Below are positions 62,596 through 64,000 of a DNA stretch of 64,000 bases, piece by piece. This stretch comes from Chloroflexota bacterium (lineage in GTDB: Bacteria > Chloroflexota > Anaerolineae > Aggregatilineales > Phototrophicaceae), in contig JACAER010000060.1 in NCBI GenBank assembly GCA_013388745.1, positions 44,372 through 108,371 of the forward strand. The letters run 5' to 3'. A program made the position numbers and the translations under genes. The notes below the pieces were generated by a model that had not been told where the DNA came from, ran no database searches, and was given only the letters and a program-made list of their open reading frames with translations. Position 1 is the stretch's first letter, and each line of letters starts with the position of its first letter.

Positions 62596-63826
62596 ATGGA
62601 TATATTGCAGCGCATCAAAGACACGCAGTTAACGGAAAAAGCGCAGGCCGAAGCGCTGCTGCTGTCGTTTTTGCGTGCTACTTTTCCGCTTGACATCCAG
62701 TTTGTCGAACTGCGCCCGCTGGCTGTGTCGTTGAATTCCTTCAACGGCTTTATGACGCTGGCGGACGGCAAACGGCTGTTTTTTAAGACGCATACCGAAG
62801 CCGATAATGTCATCGGCGAGTACTACAACGCAGCGATGCTGGCGCAGGCCGGCTATCCGGTGATTCAGCCTTTATACAGTTCCACCGAAGCCGGCAAGCA
62901 GCTTCTGATTTACGAAGTGATCGAAGCGCCGTCGGTCTTCGATCTGGCGTGGGAGATCGAAACGGGGAGGAGTGAGGCGCTGCCGGCCTTGACTGGGGCG
63001 CAGCACGCAGCGGATGCGCAACTACTGCAAATTTATCTCGACACATTAGCGCTTCAAGAATCAATACAAGCGCCTGTGCATCAGTTGTTTTATCACCGTC
63101 TGGCCGGTGGCCGCTTCGAACGATTCTACGGCGCTTTGCCCGGAAAAACCGAGGCGGATACGATGGCGCTGCTGCCCGACGGCGAAACGCCGATGAACGA
63201 GGTTCGCCGTGCGCGCTGGCAGATCAACGGCAGCCGCTATGATGAACCGCTCGATGCCATGATCGCGCGCGCTGCGGCTGCTGCATCCCACGCAAAGCGG
63301 GCCAACGGTGATCGGGCATGGCGACGCCCATAACGGCAATGTGTTCTTTCAGCAGGGGAGTCTGCTGTACTTTGACCCGGCCTTCGCCGGGCGGCATCAT
63401 CCGCTGCTCGATGTGGTGAAGCCGTTGTTTCACAATGTCTTCGCCATGTGGATGTATTTCCCGCACGACAAGAGCGCAAAAACTACGATCACGTTTAAGC
63501 GGCAGGGCGATCTCTGGTCGGTTGAGCATGACTACGCACTGCACGCTGTGCGCAGCATGTTCTTGCGCAGCAAGGTCGAGCATGTGCTGACGCCGATCGT
63601 TTTGGCGCTGAAAAGGCGCGGCTGGCTGAGCGCCGATTGGCGTGCTTTTCTCAAGGCCGCGCTGTTGTGCTGCCCGCTGTTGACTATGAATTTGCTCGCC
63701 AGCGAGAAATTCCCGCCGTCTATCACACTGCTGGGACTGACGATGGCGGTCGAAATGGGCGGCGAAAGTCAGGGCCAACGCAGCTTGATTGACCGCACGC
63801 TGGACGATATTGAAAAGAGTCTGTGA
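62596..63826 (+). pseudogene. APH-family phosphotransferase interrupted by a frameshift
   Basis: Two frames together give one kinase-like protein. The first (62596 on) has the ATP-binding lobe: 'LNSFNGFMTLADGKRLFFKT', 'IYEVIEAPSVFDLAWE'. The second (open from 63263) has the catalytic lobe: 'VIGHGDAHNGNVFF' (Brenner motif HGDxHxGN) and 'LYFDPAFAGRHHPLLDVVKP' (metal-binding Asp). The natural junction lies in an alternating GC tract at 63264-63271, where loss of one GC pair would explain the shift. It could be a true pseudogene, slippage at the tract, or a sequencing error. It is 9 bases after hisD. Substrate unknown. Confidence 0.75.
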
Positions 63827-63854
63827 CTCTTTTTGCAACTTATCCCAAATATAT

Positions 63855-63882
63855 CGCAAAAAGACGCCCTCAAGCGGCGTCT
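63855..63882 (-). terminator. Minus-strand terminator for a gene beyond the right edge
   Basis: AGACGCC (63862-63868) and GGCGTCT (63876-63882), 7-base loop. Read leftward it is followed by TTTTTGCG, so it should end a minus-strand transcript coming from outside the window. Confidence 0.55.
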
Positions 63883-63906
63883 CATAGGCATCAAGATAAG
63901 GAATAG

Positions 63907-63950
63907 GCGAGACCCAAAAGCTGAAAAGTGGCGGGTCTCGCTTTTCGTTT
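63907..63950 (+). terminator. Plus-strand terminator after the APH-family gene
   Basis: GCGAGACCC (63907-63915) and GGGTCTCGC (63933-63941) form a perfect 9-bp stem, followed by TTTTCGTTTC. Confidence 0.75.
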
Positions 63951-64000
63951 CTGGATTTTGCAGCGGGCAAGTTGAGGAAGAATAGCCGAAAGGGTGCGGA

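Overview
The window looks like a chromosome segment of a Chloroflexota bacterium (Anaerolineae- or Chloroflexia-like). The assignment rests on gene content: an archaeal-style mevalonate pathway with isopentenyl phosphate kinase and an archaeal-type HMG-CoA synthase, as known from Roseiflexus and relatives; a decaprenyl-phosphate phosphoribosyltransferase homologue; a UDP-sulfoquinovose synthase; and many secreted or lipid-anchored envelope proteins with Pro/Thr-rich linkers. No rRNA, tRNA, CRISPR array, prophage or intact insertion sequence was seen. The only mobile-element trace is a decayed tnpB copy.

Layout. 1-10115: exopolysaccharide locus (BcsB-like protein cut by the window edge, GH123-like protein, GT4, polysaccharide deacetylase, flippase, GT2, and an initiating sugar transferase with an embedded GGDEF-like domain). 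10116-11151: non-coding stretch with an IS200/IS605 remnant. 11152-12176: hypAB nickel-insertion pair without other hydrogenase genes. 12669-18188: polyamine-type ABC transporter with an aminobutyraldehyde dehydrogenase inside the operon. 18258-19122: TipAS-type MerR regulator with its own distorted promoter. 19172-21570: operon of cinA and two genes that look like OMP decarboxylase and orotate phosphoribosyltransferase, each without its catalytic motifs. 21721-27556: lone MalK-type ATPase, secreted NHL propeller, peptide-type transporter. 27632-34061: PrsW-like protein, anchored protein, trypsin-like protease, tlyA, lepA. 34071-38778: operon of amino-acid permease, PP2C phosphatase, Ser/Thr kinase and glutamine synthetase.

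39934-48007 is the most interesting part. HMG-CoA reductase, HMG-CoA synthase, a thiolase and a split DUF35 protein (upper pathway) are followed by IPK, mevalonate kinase, a UbiA-type prenyl-phosphate transferase and (di)phosphomevalonate decarboxylase. Together they could make isopentenyl diphosphate from acetyl-CoA by the IPK shunt. However, the thiolase has Asp where the nucleophilic Cys belongs and Asn in place of the GHP His, and the DUF35 partner has lost its zinc cysteines and is divided into two genes. The same 25-bp inverted repeat lies upstream of both the HMGR operon and the DUF35 genes, so the two are probably co-regulated.

48113-63826 is mostly housekeeping and envelope genes: RseP protease, HEAT protein, AEC transporter, glycerophosphodiesterase, SCP2 protein, TolB-like and LysM/M23 lipoproteins, an SH3 protein, an IscA-type protein with a SufR-like regulator, pheA, asd, sqdB, hisD and a frameshifted APH-family kinase. 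All functional calls come from reading motifs and family patterns by eye. No database search was possible.
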